Shown: piece by piece, positions 36,383-45,450 of the stretch
Layout: each line of letters begins with the position of its first letter
Position numbering within the stretch: position 1 is the stretch's first letter
DNA from: Chlorogloeopsis fritschii PCC 6912
GTDB lineage: Bacteria; Cyanobacteriota; Cyanobacteriia; Cyanobacteriales; Nostocaceae
DNA length: 63,665 nt
Reading direction: 5' to 3'
NCBI RefSeq assembly: GCF_000317285.1
Contig: NZ_AJLN01000062.1
Span: forward strand, 1 to 63,665
Translations under genes and position numbers: made by a program
Notes under the pieces: generated by a model
Seen by the model: the letters and a program-made list of their open reading frames with translations, nothing else
The model's database searches: none
Told to the model about the DNA's origin: nothing

Positions 36383-36533
36383 ATGCTGGTGTTAAAGAAA
36401 ACACAAAATGTATTTATATTCTCCTCTCCCTGCTCATCGTTGTCACGATGGGCTTTTTCTTCAGGTACTACAATGGCCCAGCCAATCACTGGTTTAATGA
36501 TTACGGAGCCGCTGTATTTTACACAAAGAAGTT
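36383..36533 (+). pseudogene. Remnant of a DUF2809 membrane-protein gene
   Basis: An ATG at 36383 (M-L-V-L-K-K-T-Q-N) leads, after a frameshift near 36410, into IYILLSLLIVVTMGFFFRYY and [18 protein letters not shown], the first membrane segment and conserved region of DUF2809. Homology ends where the DUF167 gene begins at 36534. The remaining two-thirds of the domain is missing. Confidence 0.6.
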
Positions 36534-36755
36534 ATGCACAAAAAAGTCAAAGTTAAGCCAAATTCCAGAATTCAAAAAATCGAGGAGGAAGCCGACGGCA
36601 GTTTGACTGTACATCTAAAATCTCCCCCTATAGATGGTAAGGCTAATCAAGAGTTAATTAAAGTTTTGGCAGAGAAATTTAATGTGCCAAAAAATAGCAT
36701 CATAATTAAATCTGGTTTTAATTCCCGGCAAAAGTTAATTGAAATTAATCCATAA
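36534..36755 (+). CDS. DUF167 (YggU-like) protein
   Basis: 73 residues matching DUF167: [55 protein letters not shown] small alpha/beta protein found in most bacteria, role unknown. Its start codon lies inside the remnant DUF2809 frame, so the present junction is derived. Confidence 0.85.
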   Translation: MHKKVKVKPNSRIQKIEEEADGSLTVHLKSPPIDGKANQELIKVLAEKFNVPKNSIIIKSGFNSRQKLIEINP

Positions 36756-36896
36756 ATATTGTAACTCTAAAAGATTCATTAGCCAAAATCTCTAGGAGTT
36801 AATGGTTAATGACTAATGGTTAATTGTCTTTGACCACTTAATCAAATTCTCCGCTAGAACCTAGAGTATATATTAATTACTATCTCCTACTTCAAC

Positions 36897-36937
36897 AAAA
36901 ACTCGTTTCCTTACATAATCAGGAAACGAGTTTTTTA
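36897..36937. terminator. Strong rho-independent terminator
   Basis: aaaactcgtttcct and aggaaacgagtttttt form a 14-bp stem with a 9-base loop and a T run; the A run on the left gives a terminator on the other strand too. It sits between the convergent DUF167 and GST genes and can serve both. Confidence 0.88.
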
Positions 36938-36949
36938 TATTTATATGTG

Positions 36950-37576
36950 TTAAATACAATACTTAGATTCTTCAGTAATGCTAATATATTCCGGTTGTGC
37001 TTTTACTCTTTCAATCCAAGCTTGAATAGCAGGAAATTGTGTCAAATCAAACCCGCCTTCATCCGCTACATGAGTATACGCAAATAAGGCAATGTCTGCG
37101 ATTGTATAACGTTCTCCAACAAAAAAATTATGAGTCTGCAAATAGCTTTCCATCAAGCTAAGTGCTGCATAACCAGATTTATGTTTTTGCTCTATTGCTT
37201 CTTTATATTGATCGCCTTTACCTAGTATACTGATCAAGAATCTGGATGTAGCAATAAAAGGCTCATGGCTGTTCTGTTCAAAGAATAACCACTGCAGCAC
37301 TTGTGCTCGTAACAAGCGGTCATAAGGTAAAAATTCTGTCCCTTCACTTAGATAAATTAAGATGGCATTGGATTCTGCCAAGTATTTACCTGGTTCAATT
37401 TCTAACAACGGAATTTTTCCAGCTGGATTTTTGCTTAAAAATTCAGGCGTTCTAGACTCGCCTTTTAAGATATTAACCTCTACCCTCTCAAATGGCATAC
37501 CAATTTGCGATAATAAAAGACGTATCTTGTAGCCATTACCTGAAGGTAAAAAATCGTACAAACGCAGCGTTTCCAT
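36950..37576 (-). CDS. Glutathione S-transferase family protein
   Basis: 208 residues. Thioredoxin-fold N-terminal domain (LRLYDFLPSGNGYKIRLLLSQIG, NPAGKIPLLEIEPGKYLAESNAI) and helical C-terminal domain (FVGERYTIADIALFAYTH). Glutathione contacts: the PLL cis-proline and ESNAI (Glu-Ser) are present. The ATG at 37576 begins at the first beta strand; an ATG at 37630 would add 18 unrelated residues. Confidence 0.88.
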   Translation of the reverse strand: METLRLYDFLPSGNGYKIRLLLSQIGMPFERVEVNILKGESRTPEFLSKNPAGKIPLLEIEPGKYLAESNAILIYLSEGTEFLPYDRLLRAQVLQWLFFEQNSHEPFIATSRFLISILGKGDQYKEAIEQKHKSGYAALSLMESYLQTHNFFVGERYTIADIALFAYTHVADEGGFDLTQFPAIQAWIERVKAQPEYISITEESKYCI

Positions 37577-37779
37577 GCCTATAAATTTTGAGGTTAAGGT
37601 TGAAATTAAACATAATGAATTAACATACAATAGATTTACAAAAAAACAAATAAAGAGAAGAAAAATTTTAGAAATGCTGTTTTTAACTGCACTAATAAAA
37701 TCTCTAAAAAGTAAATTGATGAAAGTATTATTTTTAGCATTGATAAGTTTAATATCGCAATTGGTAGAGTATAAAAATC

Positions 37780-38481
37780 ATGTGTGGAAGATTTACTTTA
37801 AGCGTTATTCCAGAGGTTTTAGCCCAAGCTTTCCAGATTGAACACGTTCCAGACATAGAGCCGCAATATAACATTGCACCTACGCAAATGGTGTGGACAG
37901 TTATATATAACTCCCAGAGTCACAAGCGTGAATTTGAGCGATCGCGTTGGGGATTGATTCCTTCATGGGCAAAAGATTCAAGTATGGGAGCTAAACTAAT
38001 TAACGCCAGAGCAGAAACCGTAGCAGAAAAACCTGCTTTTCGCTCTGCTTTCAAGCGCCGACGTTGTTTGGTGGTGGCAGATGGCTTTTATGAATGGCAA
38101 AAGCAAGATGGTAAAAAACAGCCATACTATTTTCGCCTCCGAAATGGACAACCCTTTGGCTTTGCTGGATTATGGGAAGAGTGGGAATCTCCCCAAAAGC
38201 AACAGATTAAATCCTGTACAATTTTGACAACACAAGCCAACGATTTACTGCAACCGCTCCACGAGCGTATGCCAGTCATTCTTACCGAGCAGGATTACGA
38301 TATGTGGCTAAATTGCCAAGTACAAGAACTAGAAGCATTACAGCAGCTATTACAGCCCTACCGATCCGAGGAAATGATTGGCTACCCCGTTAGCACCTTG
38401 GTTAACAATCCCAAGCACAACAGTTCGGAATGTATCATTGGGCTTAACACGGAGAATGCTCCTGCAAATCAGTTAAATTAG
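37780..38481 (+). CDS. SRAP-domain protein (YedK/HMCES-like)
   Basis: 233 residues. Cys2 directly after the start (MCGRFTL), which forms the thiazolidine crosslink with abasic sites in this family. Other conserved residues: YNIAPTQ, WGLIPSWAKD, NARAETVAEKPAFRSAF, ADGFYEWQK, LHERMPVIL (catalytic His). It protects abasic sites in single-stranded DNA. The Cys2 requirement fixes the start at 37780. Confidence 0.93.
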   Translation: MCGRFTLSVIPEVLAQAFQIEHVPDIEPQYNIAPTQMVWTVIYNSQSHKREFERSRWGLIPSWAKDSSMGAKLINARAETVAEKPAFRSAFKRRRCLVVADGFYEWQKQDGKKQPYYFRLRNGQPFGFAGLWEEWESPQKQQIKSCTILTTQANDLLQPLHERMPVILTEQDYDMWLNCQVQELEALQQLLQPYRSEEMIGYPVSTLVNNPKHNSSECIIGLNTENAPANQLN

Positions 38482-38551
38482 CTATTGAGCCATAAAGCAC
38501 TAATCCAACAGCACTTTTAGTCATTAGCCGAACATCTATAGAGAGGCACCT

Positions 38552-39073
38552 ATGCCAAGAACTCAGAAAAACGATAACTTTATCGATAAATCTTTTACAG
38601 TCATGGCGGATCTAATCTTGAAGCTCCTGCCAACGAATCAAAAAGCAAAAGAAGCCTTTGCTTATTACCGAGATGGGATGTCAGCGCAGTCAGAAGGTGA
38701 ATATGCTGAAGCTCTAGACAACTACAGAGAAGCTTTAAAACTAGAGGAAGATTCGCAAGATCGGAGTTTTATTCTTTACAATATGGGTCTAATTCATGCT
38801 AGTAATGGCGAGCATGAACAGGCTTTAGAGTTATATCATCAAGCACTTGAATCTAATCCTCGTTTACCTCAAGCCTTGAACAACATCGCCGTCATTTATC
38901 ACTACATGGGAGAAAAAGCCAAGGAAGCAGGAGACGAAGACGGAGGCGAAGCTTTGTTTGATAAAGCTGCTGATTATTGGATTAGAGCCATTCGCATGGC
39001 TCCCAATAACTACATCGAAGCCCAAAACTGGCTGAAAACTACAGGGCGGATGCAAATAGACGTATTCTTTTAG
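38552..39073 (+). CDS. ycf3: Photosystem I assembly protein Ycf3
   Basis: 173 residues with three TPR units ([58 protein letters not shown]) and the Ycf3 N-terminus [20 protein letters not shown]. It helps assemble the PSI reaction-centre subunits at the thylakoid membrane. Its presence marks the organism as an oxygenic phototroph. Confidence 0.95.
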   Translation: MPRTQKNDNFIDKSFTVMADLILKLLPTNQKAKEAFAYYRDGMSAQSEGEYAEALDNYREALKLEEDSQDRSFILYNMGLIHASNGEHEQALELYHQALESNPRLPQALNNIAVIYHYMGEKAKEAGDEDGGEALFDKAADYWIRAIRMAPNNYIEAQNWLKTTGRMQIDVFF

Positions 39074-39140
39074 TCATTAGTCATTAGTCATTAGTTTATT
39101 CACTAGTGGCTATTGACTATTAGCCATTAACTATTAGCCA
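39074..39140. repeat. ATTAGTC-type tandem heptamers
   Basis: Four units of tagtcat followed by degenerate ttagcca/ttaacta units, between ycf3 and gatC. Typical short tandem repeat of heterocystous cyanobacteria. Confidence 0.65.
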
Positions 39141-39150
39141 TTTATAAACT

Positions 39151-39441
39151 ATGATTGACCGTGAACAAGTACGTAAAGTAGCTCATTTGGCTCGTTTAGA
39201 GTTGACACCAGAAGAAGAAGAAAAATTCACCACTCAATTGGGAAGCATTCTCGATTATTTTGAGCAGTTGAGCGAACTGGATGTTAGCAATGTGCCACCG
39301 ACAACACGGGCAATAGATGTCAGCAACGTAACACGCCCTGACAATTTACAACCTTACCCCGATCGCGAAGCTATTCTCCAAAGTTCACCACAACAAGAAG
39401 GCGAATTTTTCAAAGTGCCAAAAATCCTCAACGAAGAATAG
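39151..39441 (+). CDS. gatC: Aspartyl/glutamyl-tRNA amidotransferase subunit C
   Basis: 96 residues: [34 protein letters not shown] and the C-terminal [24 protein letters not shown]. GatC stabilises the GatA amidase with GatB in GatCAB, which converts misacylated Glu-tRNA(Gln) and Asp-tRNA(Asn). gatA and gatB are not here, as is usual in cyanobacteria. Confidence 0.95.
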   Translation: MIDREQVRKVAHLARLELTPEEEEKFTTQLGSILDYFEQLSELDVSNVPPTTRAIDVSNVTRPDNLQPYPDREAILQSSPQQEGEFFKVPKILNEE

Positions 39442-39464
39442 TTAGTAGTTAGTAGTTAGTAGGG

Positions 39465-39550
39465 GAGCCAGTGCGATGGGGAGGCAGCGTGGTGGACGGG
39501 TTTCCCGGCATAAAGCGACTGCCGTCGGCTCCGCCGACTTGTAGCACCTG
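39465..39550. repeat. GC-rich palindromic repeat block
   Basis: Small palindromes acgggtttcccggc and gtcggctccgccgac sit between gccagtgcg and gtagcacctggcg. Block layout recalls interspersed repeats in Nostocales gaps. It abuts copy 4 of the family 2 repeat. Confidence 0.5.
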
Positions 39551-39613
39551 GCGTGCGGGTTTTGTTGATTAACTTTGGGTTAAAACCGACAATTTATCTT
39601 TTAAACCCGCCCG
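39551..39613 (+). repeat. Small dispersed palindromic repeat, family 2, copy 4
   Basis: gcgtgcgggttttgttgatt opens, aaacccgcccgt closes. The interior (aactttgggttaaaaccgac, aatttatctttt) is nearest to copies 1 and 2. Confidence 0.78.
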
Positions 39614-39751
39614 TATAGTAGTTAGTAGTTGGTAGTCTATTATCCACTATCCACTAATTACTCCTAAGATTGATGATTTCTCAACCAAAATGTAACTTAA
39701 TGATTTAAATGGGCAATTGTCCCTCATTACCACATTAAAAGGACGCTCATT

Positions 39752-40723
39752 ATGGGTTTGGGAATTCTCAAGGATGGTAAGTGGATATCCGAGCGGGAGC
39801 AAGAAGACTCAGAAGGTAAATTTATCCGCCCTTCAACCACTTTCCGCAACAAGATTACAGCTGATGGTTCAAGTGGGTTTAAAGCTGAACCGGGGCGCTA
39901 TCACCTATATATATCTTGGGCTTGCCCTTGGGCGTGTCGTACTGCGATTTTGCGCCAGTTAAAAGGATTGCAAGAAGCGATCGCTCTATCGGTAGTTGCC
40001 CCAGAAATTCACGACAACGGTTGGGAATTCTCAGATGAACCAGGATCTATCCCCGATCCAGTAAATGGAGCAAATTATCTCTGGCAAATTTATTTGCAAG
40101 CCGATCCGAACTACAGTGGACGAGTAACTGTCCCAGTTTTATGGGATATACAAACTGGTACAATTGTCAATAATGAATCCCGCGAAATTATGCGGATGTT
40201 TGATACTGAATTCAATCATATTGCCACCCATGATATAGATTTTTACCCAGAAAAGTTGCAAAAAGTTGTTGATGAGACAATAGATGCCATTTATCAACCG
40301 ATTAATAACGGTGTGTATCGAGCAGGGTTTGCAACTAAGCAATCGGCGTATGATGAAGCAGTAACAGAATTATTTGCAGCTCTCGATGATTGGGAAAAAG
40401 TATTGGGCAAGCAGCGCTATTTGTGTGGCAATCAAATTACTGAAGCGGATTGGTGTATGTTTACTACCCTATTCCGCTTCGATAGTGTTTATTATGTACA
40501 CTTCAAATGCAACTTACGCCGTATAGTAGATTACCCCAACTTGTGGAATTACCTCAAAGACTTGTACCAACAACCAGGAGTCAAGGAAACTTGCAACCTG
40601 GATCACATTAAAAGACATTATTATCGTAGCCATCCTAAAGTTAATCCCACTCGCATTGTTCCGAAAGGGCCATTGATTGATTTTGATGCTCCACACAATC
40701 GCGATCGAGTTTTTGCACAATAA
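39752..40723 (+). CDS. Glutathionyl-hydroquinone reductase (omega-type GST)
   Basis: 323 residues. Catalytic cysteine in YISWACPWACRTAILRQL, then VTVPVLWDIQTGTIVNNESREI and the C-terminal NQITEADWCMFTTLFRFDSVY. These are hallmarks of the YqjG/PcpF/ECM4 group, which reduces glutathionyl-hydroquinones. Normal length for the group. No quinone-degradation genes adjoin it. Confidence 0.9.
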   Translation: MGLGILKDGKWISEREQEDSEGKFIRPSTTFRNKITADGSSGFKAEPGRYHLYISWACPWACRTAILRQLKGLQEAIALSVVAPEIHDNGWEFSDEPGSIPDPVNGANYLWQIYLQADPNYSGRVTVPVLWDIQTGTIVNNESREIMRMFDTEFNHIATHDIDFYPEKLQKVVDETIDAIYQPINNGVYRAGFATKQSAYDEAVTELFAALDDWEKVLGKQRYLCGNQITEADWCMFTTLFRFDSVYYVHFKCNLRRIVDYPNLWNYLKDLYQQPGVKETCNLDHIKRHYYRSHPKVNPTRIVPKGPLIDFDAPHNRDRVFAQ

Positions 40724-40883
40724 ATGTTACACCCTAGCTGATGAAGTGCGTGATTTGAGAGTGTAGTTGTGCAAGTAAATTTTTAACACTACTTCAGCAG
40801 TTATGCCCAGACTATGCCATAATTGCTACATTTCCCGCGGCTTTGTGGGATAGATTATATTTGATGGTGTCAGGAATGGAAAT

Positions 40884-41345
40884 ATGGCAAATCCACGACT
40901 AGGGGGGAAGCTACTCTCATTTGCTTTTATTGGTTTTTGTTTTTGTGTAGGTATCGGTATAGGAGTTGTGATTCGCTATGGGCGATCGCAAGCAACAAAC
41001 ACACCTGACGTACCCAGCAATACTGCACCAGAACCTTACTATTTGCCAGATTCCAATTCACTGCCATATATCAAAGAGCCAACTTATACAGACTCCATCA
41101 CCATCCAAGCAGTTGGGGATATTATTCCCGGTAAAAATTTTCCTGAGCAAAGACTGCCAAGCGATCGCACCAACCACTTCCAAAACCAGTAAGTATATAC
41201 TTACAAAGAGCTAATATTTTCTTCGGTAACTTTGAAAGTAGCTTAACTAAATACCGATACACAGTGGATGATTTTAGAAGTCAAGCTAAACCCTAAGGGA
41301 GATTTAGTAGCAAGTAAAATTACTCCCGTGCATATAGAAAAATAA
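40884..41345 (+). pseudogene. Decayed CapA-type metallophosphatase gene
   Basis: The intact 5' part (40884-41192) encodes a membrane segment, a Pro/Ser-rich linker and TIQAVGDIIPGKNFPEQRLPS, the start of the CapA (poly-gamma-glutamate capsule) domain, then stops early. In another frame, YLQRANIFFGNFESSLTKYR continues the domain. From 41272 a third frame reads ILEVKLNPKGDLVASKITPV to a stop at 41345, which looks like the domain's C-terminus. The central 150-200 residues are deleted. Confidence 0.72.
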
Positions 41346-41358
41346 TTCTTCATCAAAT

Positions 41359-42402
41359 TTATTTGCTGGCGATAGTTTGTGGTGTCCAAGTGGGGCCGTC
41401 GCAACGTGGCCCATCTGGTGTCCAGATTAGCTTATCTAGACACATTTGCCGCGCAGCCATTGTCATTCCCCAAGCATGGTAGATGATATACTCGGTTTGA
41501 CCATCTGGGCCAATAACGATTGAGTTATGTCCAGGCCCAAGAACACGACCAGGAATTGATCGCAGTACGCGCGGCCCCGCTTCGTTGCCCTCATCAGAGT
41601 AAGGCCCCATCACACTATCGGCAACTCCATAATCCACACCATAATTCTCACTTTCCCAACGTCCGCCGCTATAAAAACAGTAGTACCGACCTTCATGTTT
41701 GCGAACACAGGGGCCTTCCAAAGTATGCCAATCAAAAATTTCACCGTACATCAAACGGTCGGCTAGAAACCGCTGCCAATCCGAACGCGCACGCAAAACG
41801 ACTTTGCCAACCCCAGAAAGCTTTGTCATACCTTGAAGTCGGTCTACGAAAAGCGCAGTACCAGCACGCACACTGCCCTCAGTGTCTAAAAAATCGCGGG
41901 CGTAGAACAGATACCACTGTCCATCATCATCGCGAAATGGGTGCGGGTCAATAGCAAAGGAACAAGACTTCGGATCTACTAACGGTTCTCCAACATCCTG
42001 ATAAGGGCCTAATGGAGTATCGCTGGTAGCAACACGCAACTGATGATTCTTGTCCTCGTGCCCTACAGAGTAGTAGAGATAGAATTTGCCGTCGCAGTAA
42101 GCAACTTCGGGTGCCCAAAAATTATCACCAAGGGTAGGATCTGGTCGTAACAGAGCGTTACCAACAAAATGCCAACTTACAAAGTCGAGAGAGCGTAAAA
42201 GGGGAAAGACACGCTGTTTTTTAGTTGAGTCGGCGGTTTCGTCTACCTCTCCTTGAGCCTCAGCTGCACCAGTTCCAATCGCATAGTATACGCCTTGGTA
42301 CTTCCAGACAAAGGGGTCGGCAAAATAACCTTCGTAGACTGGATTAGTGTAGGTGCGCGTCTGGATGACTGTTTCGGGTGTTGGCTCGATATGAGACATC
42401 AT
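41359..42402 (-). CDS. Glycoside hydrolase family 43-type protein
   Basis: 347 residues with a five-bladed propeller pattern. Likely catalytic acids: Asp in YFADPFVWK (base), Asp in CSFAIDPHPFRD (pKa tuner) and Glu in HTLEGPCVRK (acid). No signal peptide is apparent. GH43 members act on arabinan, xylan or similar oligosaccharides; substrate is unknown. The gene lies 113 bp after a PhyH gene on the same strand. Confidence 0.85.
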   Translation of the reverse strand: MMSHIEPTPETVIQTRTYTNPVYEGYFADPFVWKYQGVYYAIGTGAAEAQGEVDETADSTKKQRVFPLLRSLDFVSWHFVGNALLRPDPTLGDNFWAPEVAYCDGKFYLYYSVGHEDKNHQLRVATSDTPLGPYQDVGEPLVDPKSCSFAIDPHPFRDDDGQWYLFYARDFLDTEGSVRAGTALFVDRLQGMTKLSGVGKVVLRARSDWQRFLADRLMYGEIFDWHTLEGPCVRKHEGRYYCFYSGGRWESENYGVDYGVADSVMGPYSDEGNEAGPRVLRSIPGRVLGPGHNSIVIGPDGQTEYIIYHAWGMTMAARQMCLDKLIWTPDGPRCDGPTWTPQTIASK

Positions 42403-42515
42403 GAATTCTGTAGGTAATTCAACTGCAAAAGACAGTGCGATCGCGAGAAGGAGGATAAAGATAACAAATCTTCCTCGATTTTTCTTTCTTAATCCTCTAT
42501 CTCTGTGTTTGCATC

Positions 42516-43325
42516 TTAGTACTTGAAGTTCACGTAAGTTTCAACTTTTTCCTTTGGCAATCGCTCCACCACCTGACATCGCAGCAACTGCTTTATCTTC
42601 TCTGGCAGGCTCTCATAGTAATCTCGCGGGAGAGTCAAATCCACTTTCGCCGTGTGCAACCAATGCATAACGTAGCCCATGACTATCATTGGTCTTGGCT
42701 GGGAAGTCCTATTTGGTGAACCTCGGTGCAGGGCCAAAGGTGTTCGGATCATCACATCACCTGGTTGCATATAAAAAGATTCCATCGGAATTTCGCCACT
42801 GGCAATCTTTGCTAGGCCCTGATCACGCGGTAAGACGTGGGTGCCACGGGCCATCTGGAATGGCCCATTCTCTGCTGTTACTTCAACTAGTGGAAAGTTG
42901 ACCGCTAGGGCGTAGAGTGGGGTTACTACTCGATCCGAGAACAAGGGGCGAAAATCACGGTGGATTTCCTGATAGTCCGAGCCTTGCACTGGTATATCAG
43001 CTCCTAACTGAGCCATCACGTATTCTTGGGGGAAAATGCGATCAAGAATACCCAGAATTACTGGATTGGCGAAAACCTCTGTATTGGCAAACGGAGTAAC
43101 CCAAGGCAACGTCAGATAATAGCGGGCAATTTCACGAGGAGCTAGCCCCCCTGGTTGGTTCTGACGCTCTCGCAATAACAAATCAAAAGCTTTTGCCCAC
43201 TCATCAATCAGATTTCTCTCAAAAAGGCCACGAATTACACAAATTCCGTCTCGATTCAGCTCTTGCGCGAATCGATCTAGGTCGGTAGCTGTATAGTTAG
43301 CTATACCTCCCATACTTTGAAGCAT
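42516..43325 (-). CDS. Phytanoyl-CoA dioxygenase (PhyH) family protein
   Basis: 269 residues. Fe(II)/2-oxoglutarate oxygenase with HxD in YQEIHRDFRPL, distal His in TPLALHRGSPN and an Arg after it (TSQPRPMIVMG). N-terminal LDRFAQELNRDGICVIRGLF is typical. It may hydroxylate a small molecule; substrate unknown. Upstream of the GH43 gene on the same strand, possibly one unit. Confidence 0.87.
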   Translation of the reverse strand: MLQSMGGIANYTATDLDRFAQELNRDGICVIRGLFERNLIDEWAKAFDLLLRERQNQPGGLAPREIARYYLTLPWVTPFANTEVFANPVILGILDRIFPQEYVMAQLGADIPVQGSDYQEIHRDFRPLFSDRVVTPLYALAVNFPLVEVTAENGPFQMARGTHVLPRDQGLAKIASGEIPMESFYMQPGDVMIRTPLALHRGSPNRTSQPRPMIVMGYVMHWLHTAKVDLTLPRDYYESLPEKIKQLLRCQVVERLPKEKVETYVNFKY

Positions 43326-43813
43326 TTTGTCATCCTTTCCAATTCATGATGTTAAAGTCGAATTTAAATCGGACTTACAACAGCATACTTTTACCATTGC
43401 TTGTTGATAATAGCGTATCAAACTTAAAATGAGCTTTTCGATTATGTTTCTTATTGGATAACTTCTCTGAAGCATCTACTCAGTATTGTCAGATTGATTC
43501 GCTTGTTCAAAGAAAACCTATGCTTTTATACCCTCACCCCAGTTTTGAAGGCTGAATCGTTATTATTATGGAAGCGTTTTATAAATATGATCCGAAAATA
43601 TAGCCCAAACCTTCTAGGATTTGGGCTATAAGAACGAAGCCCGCCTGTGTGGGCTATATTAAGAAGTTCCTTAATAGATAAATGGGATTATGCCTTTGCT
43701 AGTCCAGCAATTTAGGCAAAGTATCACCGCCGCGATCGCACGCGTAAATTCTTCTGAAAACACTTCAAATCCTAACAAGATTAGCTAATACTAAACACTA
43801 TAGATAATGCGTT
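43326..43813. other. Intergenic region with a REP-like double hairpin
   Basis: About 490 bases with no gene. The left part likely holds the PhyH promoter. Hairpins at 43601-43630 and 43639-43656 are listed separately. Confidence 0.4.
43601..43657. repeat. Double hairpin, REP-like
   Basis: atagcccaaacc/atttgggctat is followed by agcccgcctgtgtgggct. Two adjacent short hairpins joined by an 8-base linker resemble REP-like sequences near HUH transposases in Nostocales. It could also act as a terminator for neither gene in particular. Confidence 0.5.
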
Positions 43814-44338
43814 TCAACTTTTAACGAAAATAATATCACACGTACTGCAATACCATAATTTTCGCCAATTCTTGAGTCGTTTCGGGTAAATTAGAAGGTT
43901 GTAAAATTCGACTACAAGCAATGTAGCAATGAAGACGATTGCAAAACTTGTGAGCAATGTTTTCAAATTCAGATTTGCCAAAAAAGGTATATTCAAGTAA
44001 CTTCCTACAGGATAAACAAGTAAGAAAGAAATCACTAGCAGTAAAAGCCAACTGATTTTTTTATTCTGTGGTGGTGCTAGCTTGTCAGCTGAAAAAGAGC
44101 TACACATACCTTTAACAAAGAAACGATGAGTGCCTTGAAAATATATGTTATGTCTTAGCTCATCCCAGACTTTTGCTAAAGGACAAATTTTTTCAGATAA
44201 ACAATTTGGACACAAATGATTGATATCCTCAGCACCCTGCGCTGAAAAGAAAGATTCAGAATGCTGTAAATACTTTTCGTCTTTAGTTGCAGATTTAATC
44301 TGTTTTCTGGAAATATTAATTTGTGATTTCATTTCCAT
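43814..44338 (-). CDS. Unknown membrane protein with cysteine motifs
   Basis: 174 residues. A soluble N-terminus with CPNCLSEKICPLAKVWDEL, two membrane segments (ISWLLLLVISFLLVYPVGSYL; LLTSFAIVFIATLLVVEFYN) and a C-terminal WYCSTCDIIF. The cysteine pairs at both ends could bind zinc together. Its start overlaps the end of the upstream gene by 23 bp, so the two are coupled. Family not recognised. Confidence 0.6.
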   Translation of the reverse strand: MEMKSQINISRKQIKSATKDEKYLQHSESFFSAQGAEDINHLCPNCLSEKICPLAKVWDELRHNIYFQGTHRFFVKGMCSSFSADKLAPPQNKKISWLLLLVISFLLVYPVGSYLNIPFLANLNLKTLLTSFAIVFIATLLVVEFYNLLIYPKRLKNWRKLWYCSTCDIIFVKS

Positions 44339-45278
44339 TTTCCAATTTTTTAAGCTGTTGTTTTAACTTGGTTTTAAGTTCTTTAACTTGTACTTCCAGC
44401 TGCAATTTTAATGTTTCAATTTTAGGAGTAAGTATAGCTTTTGTTTGGTCATATGAATTTTTAGCTGTTTTTTTAACTTTCTTTTCAACTGAAACTACCC
44501 AGTTTTGAAGCTGAGAGTTTTTCAGCGTGTAACTAGGACAATTAATAATAATTTCCAACCCTTGTTTTAGTAGCTCGATTTTTTCTTTTTGTTGCTCAAA
44601 TTTTTGTTTCATATTGCCAATATCAAAGCATAAATTTAGAGTCACTTCACCTGCTTGTTGAATATTTAAAGCATAAATTATTTTCTGCTGCTGTTGAAGT
44701 TTTTGTTCTAAAGCATCTAATTCCTGTTGCCAAGACTCTACACTAGTATTAAATTCAGGAAATTTCTGAGAGGCTTCAACTTGATTGAATTCAGGATGAA
44801 TATTAATTGATATTGAGGAAACCTTTCGAGGTGAGGAAATTTTCCTATCTCTTGGATGAGAGACTTTATTCTCATCTTTGAACACTGAGTTAAATAATGT
44901 AGATGGCTCAACAACGACATCAGGTAAAACTACCCCACTTAATTTATTGAGAATTTCTCTCCCTTCAACTTCAATGTAAGCCCACCTACCATCAATCTGA
45001 ACTGCTATTGATTGAATATTACTATCAAAATTATGTATTTGATAATCTTTCAATTGTCCATTAAGAATACATATATCAGAGCCATTAGAGCGAATTGTAT
45101 TCCCGTAATATATTTCGATTAATTCTGGAATATAATTCTCAGGAAAATTAGGATTACCCCAAAAGTTAGCAGTATTAAAGATATCAGTTGATTGTTGTTC
45201 TGCAAAAACTGCTATCTCTGCTGGAAGCTGTGCAACCTGCTGTAAATCAAAATTTGAGAACCGATTTTTTTCATCCAT
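44316..45278 (-). CDS. Unknown coiled-coil protein
   Basis: 320 residues. An N-terminal globular part (LPAEIAVFAEQQSTDIF, ILNGQLKDYQIHNFD, DGRWAYIEVEG) and a C-terminal half dominated by coiled coils (LDALEQKLQQQQKIIYAL, LKLQLEVQVKELKTKLKQQL). No signal peptide. It is translationally coupled to the membrane protein gene downstream and divergent from the peptide export locus, with ~620 bp between. No family recognised. Confidence 0.6.
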   Translation of the reverse strand: MDEKNRFSNFDLQQVAQLPAEIAVFAEQQSTDIFNTANFWGNPNFPENYIPELIEIYYGNTIRSNGSDICILNGQLKDYQIHNFDSNIQSIAVQIDGRWAYIEVEGREILNKLSGVVLPDVVVEPSTLFNSVFKDENKVSHPRDRKISSPRKVSSISINIHPEFNQVEASQKFPEFNTSVESWQQELDALEQKLQQQQKIIYALNIQQAGEVTLNLCFDIGNMKQKFEQQKEKIELLKQGLEIIINCPSYTLKNSQLQNWVVSVEKKVKKTAKNSYDQTKAILTPKIETLKLQLEVQVKELKTKLKQQLKKLENGNEITN

Positions 45279-45384
45279 TGGGAAACTCCTAAGAGGATGC
45301 CAGATTCAGTAAGAAGCTCTCACAAAAGTAGCCTGTCACAGTAGAACTCACAAATCGATTGGTCAATTACCTTGATTAGGTTTA

Positions 45385-45450
45385 ATGATGACAAGATGAC
45401 TTTATCTTGTCAGTCGGAAAAGTTCAGAAGTTAAGGTTGGAAAAAGTCGG
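45385..45450 (+). repeat. Left arm of a ~380-bp inverted-repeat element
   Basis: About 66 bp (atgacaag..cttgtcagtcgg..gttggaaaaagtcgg) that match 45700-45765 in reverse complement at roughly 70 percent by eye. The arms enclose 249 bp with no gene. It contains a local hairpin gacaagat/atcttgtc (45389-45410). Confidence 0.65.

Noticed and set aside
35973-36395. 140-codon frame on the plus strand
   Set aside because: It starts inside DUF2231 and runs through repeats; low-complexity, no family pattern.
41520-41954. 144-codon open frame on the plus strand
   Set aside because: Antisense to the GH43 gene and with no family pattern of its own.
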